Shown here: in pieces, positions 35,964 to 45,480 of the stretch | Position numbering within the stretch: position 1 is the first letter of the stretch | Layout of the letters: each line of letters begins with the position of its first letter | Origin: Aquimarina latercula DSM 2041 | GTDB taxonomy: Bacteria; Bacteroidota; Bacteroidia; Flavobacteriales; Flavobacteriaceae | Assembly (NCBI RefSeq): GCF_000430645.1 | Contig: NZ_AUMK01000005.1 | Coordinates: forward strand, 62,001 to 126,000 | Length of the DNA stretch: 64,000 nucleotides | Direction of reading: 5' to 3' | Translations under genes and position numbers: made by a program | The notes under the pieces: model-generated | What the model was told of the DNA's origin: nothing | The model's input: the letters and a program-made list of their open reading frames with translations, nothing else | Database searches by the model: none

Positions 35964-36791
35964 ATGGAAACAATAACTGAATGGAAAGACCTTACATTTC
36001 AATCATTAACGGCAATGGGAGAAAAAATTATGACTGCATTACCCAATGTTGTTGGTGCGCTTCTTATCCTATTAATCGGATGGTTAGTCACCAAAATAGT
36101 GGTATTCCTATTAAAAAGAGTGCTAAAATTTGTAAAAATAGATAAGCTTACCGAGAAGATCAATCAAATGAAATTATTTGGAAAGTCTGATATCAAATTT
36201 GGGGTTACTAATGCCATTGTAATATTTGTAAAATGGATAATGTTTTTAGTGTTCTTAATAATTGCTTCTGACATTATGAATTGGACAATTGTTTCAGAAG
36301 AAATTGGAAACCTATTAAGGTATTTACCTAGATTATTTAGTGCCATTGCACTGTTTATGATAGGGATTTACATCGCTAAATTTGTAAAGAGAGCCATACA
36401 AGGCTTTTATGAATCCTTCGATTTAGCAGGTTCTAAAATCATAAGTACGTTGGTATTTTATATTATAGCAATAATTATTACCATCACTGCACTAAATCAA
36501 GCAGGTATAGACACTACGGTTGTCACTAATAATGTAACTGTAATTTTAGGTGCGTTTTTGTTAGCCATATCTATTGGATTTGGATTAGGATCTAAAGAAG
36601 TAATCGGTGACTTACTACGTACATTTTATACCCGAAAAAATTATGAGATTGGTGATAAGGTAAAGATTAATGATATAGAAGGAAGTATTGAAGCAATAGA
36701 TAATATTTGTATGACTCTGAATACCAAAGACGGAAAAATTATATTACCGATTAAAGACGTCGTAGAAAGTCAAGTCGAAATCAAAAAGTAA
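35964..36791 (+). CDS. MscS-family mechanosensitive channel
   Basis: The product (275 aa) has about four hydrophobic segments and then the MscS core. The pore helix and beta domain are seen in VTVILGAFLLAISIGFGLGSKEVIGDLLRTFYTRKNYEIGDKVKINDIEGSIEAI. Such small-conductance channels release solutes on hypo-osmotic shock. It lies 24 bp after the 63-aa gene, so it is likely part of the second sigma operon. An inverted repeat (36896-36950) follows. Confidence 0.92.
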   Translation: METITEWKDLTFQSLTAMGEKIMTALPNVVGALLILLIGWLVTKIVVFLLKRVLKFVKIDKLTEKINQMKLFGKSDIKFGVTNAIVIFVKWIMFLVFLIIASDIMNWTIVSEEIGNLLRYLPRLFSAIALFMIGIYIAKFVKRAIQGFYESFDLAGSKIISTLVFYIIAIIITITALNQAGIDTTVVTNNVTVILGAFLLAISIGFGLGSKEVIGDLLRTFYTRKNYEIGDKVKINDIEGSIEAIDNICMTLNTKDGKIILPIKDVVESQVEIKK

Positions 36792-37150
36792 AAACTTCCT
36801 TATAGATTAACAATAATAGTTGCGATTGAGGGGCAAATTAGAACTTAAACAAGGAGCAAATGTAATAAGTGAATCATCCCAAAACAACTATCAAAGAAAG
36901 AAACAATCATTCAAAATAATACGTGTATCGCAATGAATCTTGTTTCTTTCAAATATCTTAAAAACATAATATCATCCCGCTCAAAGAAGTACGTTCATTT
37001 ATTATTAGTTAGTTCTTTTGCTTCCTAGAGCGGAACAAAGACAATTGCCCAAGGCTGAAAAGAATCCCCTATCCCCAATATTTGCATTTTTGGTACAGGC
37101 AATTGTTTCATTTGTTAAGTTATTCAGTCATCTATTATTCCTTTACAGAA
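36792..37150 (+). other. Intergenic region with a long inverted repeat
   Basis: GAAAGAAACAATCATTCA (36896-36913) pairs with TGAATCTTGTTTCTTTC (36934-36950) around a 20-nt loop, with one bulge; there is no T-run, so it is a weak terminator or an RNA stability element. A 31-codon ATG frame (36933-37028) overlaps the repeat and is not convincing. I find no GTGAC/GTGTC motif here. The rest shows nothing clear. Confidence 0.4.
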
Positions 37151-37453
37151 ATGGAACCTGCTAAAATGTTTAGTAAAATTGGACGCCAGATCGAATCCTA
37201 CTTAAAACTAGGTTTTCCAGATCAACACCTTCAATTATTGTCTAATAATGATTTAGAAAGCTTTATTGATTTCTGGGAATCCGACTACTATGACAATCAC
37301 AAAGAATTGATAATAAGTAGCTATAGCGAAAATCAGTATATGAACGAATCAGAACAAAAGTATAACTATCAAAATATTGCTTTATGTAAGGTATTTAATA
37401 AGATAAGTGATACTTTTAAGAGAGAAAACTCACAAAATAAGGTTCAAAAATGA
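37151..37453 (+). CDS. Hypothetical protein upstream of the bestrophin-like gene (100 aa)
   Basis: The ATG at 37151 (MEPAKMFSKIGRQIESYLKLGFPDQHLQLLSNNDLESFIDFWESDYY in outline) is preferred over an in-frame ATG at 37082, which would add a hydrophobic non-conserved-looking leader. The body is soluble and Tyr/Asn/Glu rich. Its stop overlaps the start of the bestrophin-like gene (ATGA arrangement), so the two are probably co-translated. The family is not recognised. Confidence 0.6.
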   Translation: MEPAKMFSKIGRQIESYLKLGFPDQHLQLLSNNDLESFIDFWESDYYDNHKELIISSYSENQYMNESEQKYNYQNIALCKVFNKISDTFKRENSQNKVQK

Positions 37454-38340
37454 TTACCGAAAAAAGAATTCCTTTAAAGTACCCATTAAGTATGGTCAAA
37501 TGGGACTTATTATGTACAACTCTCTTTGCTTCAGCTATTCATTATATTTCAAAATATTATATCGATATTAATCTTCCGCTATCGATAGGAGCATTTATGG
37601 GTACTGCAATTGCATTAATCCTATCATTTAAACTCAGTCAGTCTTATGATCGGTGGTGGGAAGCTAGAAAGATATGGGGTGCAATTGTTAATGATTCCAG
37701 AACATTAATAAATCAGCTGCTAACTTTTACCTCGGAAAATAATGATAATGCAAAAACAAGTGCCTTTGCATATCGCCAAATTGCCTGGTGTTATTCTTTA
37801 GGACAAAACCTCAGAAAACTTGATTCACTCCAAGGTATAGAAAAGTATATTTCAAAAGAAGAATATTCGAAAATTAAACATCACAAAAACATTCCATTGG
37901 CATTATTGAACAACCATTCTGCTGAGTTAAGAAAACTACATAAAGACAAACACATTAATGATTTTCAACAGATTCAGTTAGACAATACAATAGTAAGATT
38001 AATTGCTTCGATGGGGATGGCAGAACGTATAAAAAACACAAATTTTCCTAAACCATATCGGTTAACATTGCAGTTTTTCATCTATTTGTTCCTAGTCATT
38101 TTATCATTTTCCTTAACGGAGTTAGATAGCTTTATCGAGATACCAATTTTGATTCTTATTTCGCTGCCATTCTTTTTGTTAGAAAAAATAGCACTCAAAA
38201 TACAAGATCCATTTGAGAATAGACCTATGGATACGGCAATGACATCTATTGCCAGAACTATAGAAATAAATATTAAACAGCTTATTGACGATGAAGATAT
38301 TCCTGAACCATTGGGTACGAAGAAATTTTATATAATGTAA
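37450..38340 (+). CDS. Bestrophin-family anion channel
   Basis: The product (296 aa) matches the bacterial bestrophin/YneE family: LSMVKWDLLCTTLFASAIHY, IGAFMGTAIALILSFKLSQSYDRWWEARKIWGAIVNDSRTLINQLL, and the late DPFENRPMDTAMTSIARTIEINI. These are pentameric anion or cation channels. Its start overlaps the preceding small gene. It adds to the cluster of ion channels around the sigma genes. Confidence 0.92.
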   Translation: MITEKRIPLKYPLSMVKWDLLCTTLFASAIHYISKYYIDINLPLSIGAFMGTAIALILSFKLSQSYDRWWEARKIWGAIVNDSRTLINQLLTFTSENNDNAKTSAFAYRQIAWCYSLGQNLRKLDSLQGIEKYISKEEYSKIKHHKNIPLALLNNHSAELRKLHKDKHINDFQQIQLDNTIVRLIASMGMAERIKNTNFPKPYRLTLQFFIYLFLVILSFSLTELDSFIEIPILILISLPFFLLEKIALKIQDPFENRPMDTAMTSIARTIEINIKQLIDDEDIPEPLGTKKFYIM

Positions 38341-38366
38341 CTTTATGAACTCTTAACTAAAAATAA

Positions 38367-38891
38367 TTAATCATAATGCTCCTCATCATCCAGATCAATT
38401 TTATCCAGAATTTCTATGCCTTTTTGCATAATTATAGAAGTAGGAATCGTAATATTTTTTCCGTCATCCGTCTTCATAAAAAGATAAAAACCTGTAATAT
38501 CCTTTACTTCTCCAGACCAATCAAAGTCTTTATCTAAAACTTTAATTCTATCTCCTATTCGTAATGGATGGCTAAAGAATAAAATAGCGCTTGCCGTAAG
38601 ATTGGATAGGATAGACCATTGCGCAAAAAAACCAACTCCTAAAACAGCTAATACCGAAGAAATAAAAACAGTAAATTGTTTGAGATCAACGCCTCAGATT
38701 AATGCCAGTGCTGATCCTGCAATCATATAAATAACCAAATAACTTAAATAAAAGATAATCTTTCTTCTATTAGCTTCTATGGATTTTGCTAAACCAAATT
38801 TTCTTATTGCACTTTTAGTAACGACAACCACCAAAAATACAATTACAATCAGTACGACAGTATATATTAATTCTTGCTTATAAGTAATCAT
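38367..38891 (-). pseudogene. MscS-like small channel interrupted by a single in-frame TGA
   Basis: The frame starts at an ATG at 38891 and would give 174 aa, but a TGA lies at 38696-38694 after residue 65 (SALALI-stop-GVDLKQF). Beyond the stop the same frame continues without error: SSVLAVLGVGFFAQWSILSNLTAS, FFSHPLRIGDRIKVLDKDFDW, ending at TAA 38369-38367. This is a textbook MscS beta-domain. Relatives, as I recall them, have Trp at that place, so TGG to TGA is the likely change. It is a recent nonsense mutation, a sequencing error or, least likely, recoding. Confidence 0.85.
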
Positions 38892-38962
38892 GAATTTCTA
38901 TCTCAAATTTTCTACAAAAATATTTCATATTATAATACAAACAGATAAAAAAAATGATAAAA

Positions 38963-38987
38963 GTGACTTTCTTAAAAAGAAGTGTCT
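38963..38987 (+). promoter_or_regulatory. ECF-type promoter motif (site c)
   Basis: GTGACT, 13 nt, GTGTCT; the ATG of the GIN-domain gene is 41 nt downstream. Confidence 0.7.
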
Positions 38988-39028
38988 TAATCTATGAAAA
39001 CAAAATTTAAACATAACTTAAGATAAAA

Positions 39029-39856
39029 ATGAAAAAAATAACAATACTCATAGTATTACTATCGATTACGACTATCACTTTTGGACAAAAAAAACCAAAA
39101 ATAAAGGGTAATAAAGTGGTTACAGAGCTGAATAAAGAGATTTTGGAAAATTTCAATGCTATTGAAATTGACGATGCGTTAGAGGTGAATTTAACCCAAA
39201 CAGGAGAAAACAGCTATTTTATTACCACGGATGAAAACTTATTAGATATTGTTCAATTTTCTGTAAAAGATAGTATTCTAAAAATATATACAACCAATAG
39301 AATTGTAAGTAGTAAAAAGCTGGAAATTAGTTTGAATGTTAAAGAGATAAAACACCTCATCCTTAAAAATGATGCCAAAGTGGAAGGTAAGGGTAGATTG
39401 ACTTCTGATAAATTGTATTTAAGTGGTTATAATTCTAGTCGTTTTGATCTGGATATAAAGGCAGATGATGTCATCATCACACTACAACGTGATGCTGGGG
39501 GAAAAATTAAAGTAAAGTCTAAAAACACCACTATCATTATGAATGACAGAACGGATCTGAAAGCCTATGTAGTAGCAGATAAAACTCGTGTCACCCAGAC
39601 TAAATCATCAGAGTTAAGCTTAGATGGAGATTCAGGTTTCGCAACTTTTAACCTGAAAGATTCAGCAAAACTAGAAGCTAAAAAAATGAAAGTATCTTCA
39701 GTAGATCTATATACCTCTAATTCATCCGATGTGTATGTATACGCCAGTAAAAATCTAGAATTATATGCACAAGGGAAAAGTAACGTTTATGTCTATGGAA
39801 ATCCTAAAGTAGAAGTTAAGGGATTAACTGATAAGTCTAAAATCATTAAAAAATAG
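39029..39856 (+). CDS. Exported GIN-domain (DUF2807) protein
   Basis: The product is 275 aa with a signal peptide ending TITFGQ. The pattern FNAIEIDDALEVNLTQTGENSYFITTDENLL followed by many short beta repeats (LYLSGYNSSRFDLDIKADDVII, SSDVYVYASKNLELYAQGKSNVYVYGNPKV) matches the head-GIN/DUF2807 fold, a right-handed beta-solenoid common in Bacteroidetes. The function is probably envelope- or surface-related but unassigned. Motif site c lies upstream and a terminator (39897-39923) downstream. Confidence 0.88.
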   Translation: MKKITILIVLLSITTITFGQKKPKIKGNKVVTELNKEILENFNAIEIDDALEVNLTQTGENSYFITTDENLLDIVQFSVKDSILKIYTTNRIVSSKKLEISLNVKEIKHLILKNDAKVEGKGRLTSDKLYLSGYNSSRFDLDIKADDVIITLQRDAGGKIKVKSKNTTIIMNDRTDLKAYVVADKTRVTQTKSSELSLDGDSGFATFNLKDSAKLEAKKMKVSSVDLYTSNSSDVYVYASKNLELYAQGKSNVYVYGNPKVEVKGLTDKSKIIKK

Positions 39857-39896
39857 AGCAAAAGAACTGTTAATCGCACTGAATTCTTATGTTCGG

Positions 39897-39923
39897 ATGC
39901 CTCCAAAAGTGGAGGCATTTTTT
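39897..39923. terminator. Bidirectional terminator between GIN-domain and universal-stress genes
   Basis: ATGCCTCC pairs with GGAGGCAT around AAAAGT, with a T-run on the plus side. It overlaps the last bases of the convergent minus-strand gene. Confidence 0.8.
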
Positions 39924-40761
39924 ATTTTAATTCTGGTAAAATCAAAAGAGGCACCGGACTATTAAAACTAATCTTATCTACCACATCTTCTTCAGTAAGT
40001 CTTTGAAAGAAATTATGTTTGTGGTGTATCAATGAAATCAAATCACTTTCTGTTTGTTTTGCAAATTCCTTTAATGCTTCTGTTTCTGAGGTCTTCACAT
40101 CTATCTTGCAAAAGATATAATCCAAATCTTTAAGCAGTGTTTTCAGGGTTTCTTTGTTTATCTTTTGGTCATTGTTTAGGTATTCTTCCTGCATTATTCG
40201 AGCTATGTTAATTTTGGCACCGTTAGCTAAAGCTACCTCAACCAATAGCTTTAGCTCATCCTCATAAAAAGATCGTTTAAAATTGGTAGAAAATGATATA
40301 ACGGATGGTGTTTTTGTTATATAGTTTTGTGGCACGACTATTACGGGACAATCATCAACACCATTAATAACCTTTACCGCATTACTCCCTAAGAAAATTT
40401 CTTTAGCACCTTTAGCACCTTTTGTGCCCATCACAATACAATTGATCTTTTTAGAAACTAGAATAGCATTAATCGCTTTGATCAAAGTGTTAGCTTTAGA
40501 AACCATTTCAAAATGATGTTTCGGATTATCACTTTCCTTAATTACAATATTTAGGAAATCCTTTAAGCTTTCCTCTGATTCATCCGACATTCCATTAAGC
40601 ATTGTATCATTGTATTCTTCACTTAAAAGATTAGAAGGATTACTTATATAAACATTCAATAAAAAAAATGTACAATCTTCATTGTTAAACAAAACCTTAG
40701 CATATTGTAACGCATTATAGGAATTGTCAGAAAAATCAATTGGTATTAAGACTTTTTTCAT
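39922..40761 (-). CDS. Universal stress protein (tandem UspA domains)
   Basis: The product (279 aa) holds two Usp folds. The first keeps the ATP-binding pattern G-2x-G-9x-G-(S/T): VMGTKGAKGAKEIFLGSNAVKVI, with KVLIPIDFSDNSYNALQYAK at the N-terminus. The second domain (about 145-279) is more degenerate, ending VDKISFNSPVPLLILPELK. The family is induced by starvation and stress. No GTGAC/GTGTC motif reads toward it, so it may not belong to the sigma regulon. Confidence 0.92.
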   Translation of the reverse strand: MKKVLIPIDFSDNSYNALQYAKVLFNNEDCTFFLLNVYISNPSNLLSEEYNDTMLNGMSDESEESLKDFLNIVIKESDNPKHHFEMVSKANTLIKAINAILVSKKINCIVMGTKGAKGAKEIFLGSNAVKVINGVDDCPVIVVPQNYITKTPSVISFSTNFKRSFYEDELKLLVEVALANGAKINIARIMQEEYLNNDQKINKETLKTLLKDLDYIFCKIDVKTSETEALKEFAKQTESDLISLIHHKHNFFQRLTEEDVVDKISFNSPVPLLILPELK

Positions 40762-40831
40762 TTTAGTAAGGATTTAAATCTATATTAAATGTACAAAATA
40801 TAAGCTTTGATATTTCAGTAATTTATGGAAA

Positions 40832-40856
40832 GTGACTTTTTTTAAAAATCGTGTCT
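40832..40856 (+). promoter_or_regulatory. ECF-type promoter motif (site d)
   Basis: GTGACT, 13 nt, GTGTCT; an ATG opening a 43-codon frame lies 31 nt downstream. Confidence 0.7.
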
Positions 40857-40887
40857 AAAGAGATATAAAATATACCCAAAGGGCACT

Positions 40888-41019
40888 ATGAAATCAAGCA
40901 TAGCACTACTCTCTTTAATGAATAATGGGTTTTCGGTACAAACCAGAAAAAAGACCCAGATTAAAGATAAAAACAACAAAATGAAACAGAAAAAGCCACC
41001 TAGTAATTCTGGTAAATAA
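40888..41019 (+). CDS. Small basic protein (43 aa) with its own motif promoter
   Basis: The ATG at 40888 opens 43 codons ending KKPPSNSGK-stop. The product has a mildly hydrophobic start (MKSSIALLSLM) and a strongly basic Lys/Gln tail. The frame is placed 31 nt after motif site d, the same spacing seen for accepted genes, which is the best evidence that it is expressed. A second motif (site e) follows it immediately, so it is a separate transcription unit. The function is unknown. Confidence 0.5.
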   Translation: MKSSIALLSLMNNGFSVQTRKKTQIKDKNNKMKQKKPPSNSGK

Positions 41020-41043
41020 TTAGATTAAATAGAATTATATAAT

Positions 41044-41069
41044 GTGACCCAATCAAAAAAGATGTGTCT
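41044..41069 (+). promoter_or_regulatory. ECF-type promoter motif (site e)
   Basis: GTGACC, 14 nt, GTGTCT; 38 nt before the ATG of the ATPase gene that opens the ion-flux operon. Confidence 0.7.
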
Positions 41070-41107
41070 AACATAAAAGAAGTAGTTCAACACCGAAACC
41101 CAATTAA

Positions 41108-43489
41108 ATGAATACAAGTACCACAGAAAAATTTGAAGTTACCGATCTATTTACATCTAAGAAATTAACAAATCAAATTGAGTACTACACCATACAGCTT
41201 AAAAAAACTGAATCCGGAGAGCAACTTACAAAACTCATTTTATCTGAGTTTGTAGGATTATGCAATCTATATATAGCTATTGGGGATCAACTATCAAAGA
41301 ATACACAAGAAGGGTCAACACCAGAAATTAAAGAAGTAGAGTTATTGCAATATGTTTTACCAGAATGGTTTAAAGATATACTATTACTTCATCGCGATGT
41401 TTTTTTGCAATTACAAATAGCTCAAAATAAAGCATTAGAAAGCACTGTTATAGAAGATGCTTTAATTACTCATTTCGAAAATTCCAGAAACATCTTATTA
41501 AGTGCAATCAACTCGTTAAGCAATACCATTAGAGGATATCAAAACACTACTACTTTATCTCGTAAAGGCGAAAATAAAATTGCTTTAAAGATCAAACACC
41601 AGCAAAATCCTTGGGAGATCTACAAAGAACAATTTCGTGTTGGCTTAGAACACTTAAAAGAAATAAAAGATGCTAATCAAGATTTTGTCAAAGTTGTAAA
41701 CTCATTTAAGAATATTAAAATTCAAACAATACAAATCTGTGCAGATAATAGAGAAGAAATCAATAGCACCTCAGAAATACTTAACCAAGCTATTCAAAAG
41801 ATTAAGGGTATTGAAAAAAATGATCAAATAAGTGAAATCAATCACTGGATAGAAAAGACAATCTCCAAAGTTGATACTAGCAACTTGCAACAGGAGAATT
41901 ATACTCGTATGGTGGAAAATGAAGTAAAAAATCTTATCGAAATTAATCTCCCTGTTTCAACAAGTGAAGGATTATTACAGAAAAGAAAAGTAGATTTTAA
42001 CAAATCAGTAAAAAAATGGTTGGATTATGAATCGTTACCGTTATTGATTGAGATTTGGGATACAAAAGTAACGATGACTTCTTTTATAAGCCATAGCTTA
42101 TTAAACTTAAAGAGCAGTCTAACGCTGGCAAAAAACAATGATACACTAGATGCTATACCATCTCAGCTTCAGATCTTACATGAGATACAAGATACTTTAT
42201 CTAAAAATTCTATAAGGCAGGAACAATCAATTGCAGAAATTGAAAATAAAATAAATACAGAATTTCTGGCAACAAAAATATATGGAGTAGAGGATTTCCT
42301 AGAAGTGTCATTACAATCTTCCATTACCCAGTATGCATCTATAAAAGGAGGAGCATTCCTGCGCATAAAAAATAAATTAAAACATCTATTCAGTGATTTC
42401 AGTTCAAAATATGAGCAAACGAATCACCTAGAACATCATAAGCAATTAGAAGCTACTATAAAGTGTATTAACTATAGAATGTATAAAGAATCTAATGCAC
42501 ACTATGATACTTTGTTTTTAAACAAAAACTTTATTGGAGATTTATTTCTAGTACCTCGATCAGAGGCTGAAAAAACATTTAGGGACAGTATTTCTCTTTG
42601 GAATGAAGGTTTTAATCAGTCTGTGCTCATCTTAGGCAATAGTCTGAGCGGAAAATCAACTTTTATTGAATATGCTGCCAAAAAGTATTTTGGAAAGCAT
42701 ATCATATCGCTAACAATAAATAGCACTATTACAATAGACGGAAGAAAGTTTAAAACTTCTCATAATTTGAAAGAAGTACTTCAGTATATAAAGAACCATC
42801 TTTACAACACTAAGCTTTTAATTATTATTGATGATATTGAATTATGGAGAGATGAAAAGTCAACATTACTGGATAATGTAAGGGCCGTAATTCAATTTAT
42901 AGAATCAGAGTCTGATAATGCATATCTTATGGTATCTACTTCTGGAGCAATGCAGTCTCATCTGGATAAAAGATTACCCTTCTCTAACGCTTTTTCCTCT
43001 GTGATCAATGTAAATAAAGCCAGTGCAAAAGAAATTTATAATGCTGTATTACTGCGTCACGGAGCGGCACATAAAACCATAGTTAATGCCGATCAACAAA
43101 CTATTCCTCCCAAGCAGATTGAGCGTAAGGTTCTAAAATTAGGTAAAGAACTAAATTATAATATTGGAGAAGTACTACAGACTTGGACATATGGTACCAC
43201 CGTAATTGATAACAATAGTGTGATCTATGACGAAAAAGATTTTGTATTCAGGGATTTCTTTACTTCAGAAGAAATTATCGTGCTCAAATATGTTTTTATG
43301 TATAAATATATCAATGAGATGCTCCTAAAGAAATTCATAGGAAAACAGTATGTGAGCTATCAATCCGCTTTAAAAAGGTTGATCAACACTAAAGTTCTAT
43401 TAAGAGACACATCTGGGATATTAAAACTAAACCCTGTAGTGAGTAATGACATTTATGAAATTCTATTATATAGGGATATAATTAATTAA
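41108..43489 (+). CDS. Large P-loop ATPase with helical N-terminal region, ion-flux operon
   Basis: The product is 793 aa and I do not recognise a named family. Residues 1-490 are almost all helix with several coiled-coil-like stretches. An AAA/STAND-like NTPase follows: Walker A GNSLSGKST (about 510-518), Walker B KLLIIIDDIE (about 568-577) and sensor-like LMVSTSG (about 613). The C-terminal 150 residues look like winged helices (IVLKYVFMYKYINEMLLKKFIG, SYQSALKRLINTKVLLRD). It opens a four-gene operon with MscS-like, antiporter and K-channel genes (spacers 1-7 bp), so it may gate or sense for them; this is inference. Confidence 0.8.
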   Translation: MNTSTTEKFEVTDLFTSKKLTNQIEYYTIQLKKTESGEQLTKLILSEFVGLCNLYIAIGDQLSKNTQEGSTPEIKEVELLQYVLPEWFKDILLLHRDVFLQLQIAQNKALESTVIEDALITHFENSRNILLSAINSLSNTIRGYQNTTTLSRKGENKIALKIKHQQNPWEIYKEQFRVGLEHLKEIKDANQDFVKVVNSFKNIKIQTIQICADNREEINSTSEILNQAIQKIKGIEKNDQISEINHWIEKTISKVDTSNLQQENYTRMVENEVKNLIEINLPVSTSEGLLQKRKVDFNKSVKKWLDYESLPLLIEIWDTKVTMTSFISHSLLNLKSSLTLAKNNDTLDAIPSQLQILHEIQDTLSKNSIRQEQSIAEIENKINTEFLATKIYGVEDFLEVSLQSSITQYASIKGGAFLRIKNKLKHLFSDFSSKYEQTNHLEHHKQLEATIKCINYRMYKESNAHYDTLFLNKNFIGDLFLVPRSEAEKTFRDSISLWNEGFNQSVLILGNSLSGKSTFIEYAAKKYFGKHIISLTINSTITIDGRKFKTSHNLKEVLQYIKNHLYNTKLLIIIDDIELWRDEKSTLLDNVRAVIQFIESESDNAYLMVSTSGAMQSHLDKRLPFSNAFSSVINVNKASAKEIYNAVLLRHGAAHKTIVNADQQTIPPKQIERKVLKLGKELNYNIGEVLQTWTYGTTVIDNNSVIYDEKDFVFRDFFTSEEIIVLKYVFMYKYINEMLLKKFIGKQYVSYQSALKRLINTKVLLRDTSGILKLNPVVSNDIYEILLYRDIIN

Positions 43490-43496
43490 TAATAAA

Positions 43497-44204
43497 ATGA
43501 TTTCAACATTAAATACCTGGAGAGGGCTTTGGTCACTTTTTATTTTCCTGATTATTACATATTGGGCGATACAGCTTATCATTTATCTTTTAAAAAGATT
43601 TGCAAAAAGAAATCTTGGAAACAAACGGTTCATTAATACTATCAAAAAAGTAGCCCTATTTTATATTCCGGCTGCATCGCTAATACTGATATTGGATTTC
43701 ATATCTATTAACTATATCACTCATACGATTATCTTGGTAGTAATTAGTCTTTTTGGATATCAATACATTAAAAATTATATCAATGGTATCTTTTTTCGCA
43801 ACAATCCATTATTTAGAGAAGAAGTTTTCGTGAAGATTGGTGATATCGAAGGCGAAATTGAAAAAGTTTTACCCTTTGGTATTACAATTAGTGAAGAAGA
43901 AGGTGAACATTATATAAACTATTCATACGTAGAAAAAAAAGGGTTCACTATTAAATCTGACAAGGATAGTTCTTTAAGAAAAACAATGTACTTAAAAACC
44001 GATCTTGCTATAGAGCAACTTCTGGATTTACTTTTTGATAATCCTATTCTTAACTACAATGATCCTCCTTCTGTTACCCGAGATAAAGAATCAGAAAAAT
44101 TAAAAATGCAATACACATTAGAGCAAGGTAGTGCTACCGAAGATTTAATTGCTTTTTTAAAAGAACAAAATATACAAACAGGTCTAACTCATAATATATC
44201 ATAA
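43497..44204 (+). CDS. MscS-like membrane protein (235 aa)
   Basis: Three hydrophobic helices (about residues 11-32, 47-70 and 73-92) are followed by a short MscS-like beta domain (FGYQYIKNYINGIFFRNNPLFREEVFVKIGDIEGEIEKVLPFGITI) and an alpha/beta tail. It is probably a divergent mechanosensitive-like channel subunit. It starts 7 bp after the ATPase gene and ends 1 bp before the antiporter gene. Confidence 0.78.
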   Translation: MISTLNTWRGLWSLFIFLIITYWAIQLIIYLLKRFAKRNLGNKRFINTIKKVALFYIPAASLILILDFISINYITHTIILVVISLFGYQYIKNYINGIFFRNNPLFREEVFVKIGDIEGEIEKVLPFGITISEEEGEHYINYSYVEKKGFTIKSDKDSSLRKTMYLKTDLAIEQLLDLLFDNPILNYNDPPSVTRDKESEKLKMQYTLEQGSATEDLIAFLKEQNIQTGLTHNIS

Positions 44205-44205
44205 A

Positions 44206-45474
44206 ATGGAAATTTTAAATTCCTACTATCTTATCATTGAAGTATCAGTGATCATTATTTTATCATTCCTTTTCAACAGTATATCCAAAAAAACAAATAT
44301 ACCAGCGGTCTTAATGCTTATTGTTTTAGGAGTTGTATTACAGTATGCGCTTAAATACTTTAGTGCAGATTCGTTAAATTTTTTCCCCATATTAGAAGTT
44401 TTAGGTATTGTTGGATTGATAATGATTGTATTAGAAGCTGCTCTTGAGTTAGAACTTAAAAGAGAAAAACTAGTTCCCATACTTAAGTCTCTCGTTATTG
44501 CATTAATAGGATTAGTAGGATCTGCCTGGGTAGCAGCCCTAATCCTATATAATTTTATACCAGAAATGACCATGCAGTCTGCTTGGTTGTATGCAACGCC
44601 ATTATCGATTTTATCTAGTGCGATTATTATCCCTAGTGTATCTGGCTTACATAAAGACAAGAAAGAATTTCATGTCTACGAAAGTACATTCTCTGATATT
44701 CTGGGTATCATGATGTTTTATTTTTTAACAGGAAAACTAAACCCAGCAAATGATACAGGTGTTACTGGTTTTGCAGGAAATCTGGCACTAACTATTGTAA
44801 TTTCATTAGTAGCCAGTTATGTGATTATTCTTATTTTTCAACGTATAAAGAGTCAGGTTAAATTATTTCTTTTAATCGCAGTATTGTTATTGCTTTATGC
44901 AGTGGGTAAACAAATGCATTTATCTTCACTCATCATCATTCTTATTTTTGGTTTGGTAATCGCTAATATGAAGTTGTTTTTTAAAGGGAAACTTTCCAAA
45001 TTTCTTAATTATGATAAAGCACATCACATATACCACGAGCTACATACAATAACTGCTGAAACCGCTTTTGTGGTAAGAACATTTTTCTTTGTAATTTTTG
45101 GAGTAACGATAGCAATTACATCACTACTTGATCTTAAAGTGGCAGGTATAAGCACGCTCATTATTCTTTCAATATATGCAATACGTTTTATATTACTACG
45201 TGTATTTGTTGGCAAAGATATTCTTCCTCAATTATTTGTGGCACCAAGAGGGTTAATTACAGTATTACTATTCTATGCAATCCCTGTAGAAGCACAGATA
45301 GCCACATTCGAACCGGGTATTCTCTTATTTGTTATCATAGGCACTAGTTTGATTATGACTGGAGCTATGATATATGATAAAAAAAGAGCTACAAGCGCTA
45401 TTAAATTAGCAAACGAACGCAAAGTAGGTACAGTTAAGTGGAAAGCCCCGATACTAGAAAAAACGGAATCATAA
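44206..45474 (+). CDS. Cation:proton antiporter (CPA family)
   Basis: The product (422 aa) has about 12 transmembrane helices. Segments such as SISKKTNIPAVLMLIVLGVVLQYAL, GLIMIVLEAALELELKREKL and the later RGLITVLLFYAIP fit the Na+(K+)/H+ exchanger fold. The usual ND/DD pair of electrogenic members is not obvious; a SDILGIMMFY segment provides an acidic residue. It lies in the middle of the ion-flux operon and would balance pH and cations. Confidence 0.88.
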   Translation: MEILNSYYLIIEVSVIIILSFLFNSISKKTNIPAVLMLIVLGVVLQYALKYFSADSLNFFPILEVLGIVGLIMIVLEAALELELKREKLVPILKSLVIALIGLVGSAWVAALILYNFIPEMTMQSAWLYATPLSILSSAIIIPSVSGLHKDKKEFHVYESTFSDILGIMMFYFLTGKLNPANDTGVTGFAGNLALTIVISLVASYVIILIFQRIKSQVKLFLLIAVLLLLYAVGKQMHLSSLIIILIFGLVIANMKLFFKGKLSKFLNYDKAHHIYHELHTITAETAFVVRTFFFVIFGVTIAITSLLDLKVAGISTLIILSIYAIRFILLRVFVGKDILPQLFVAPRGLITVLLFYAIPVEAQIATFEPGILLFVIIGTSLIMTGAMIYDKKRATSAIKLANERKVGTVKWKAPILEKTES

Positions 45475-45480
45475 TATAGA

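Noticed and set aside
36933..37028. 31-codon ATG frame between mscS and the bestrophin genes
   Set aside because: It overlaps a long inverted repeat and has no motif or conserved look; it is more likely a by-product.
39922..40761. Universal stress gene as a member of the ECF regulon
   Set aside because: Motif site d lies close by but reads away from it on the opposite strand.
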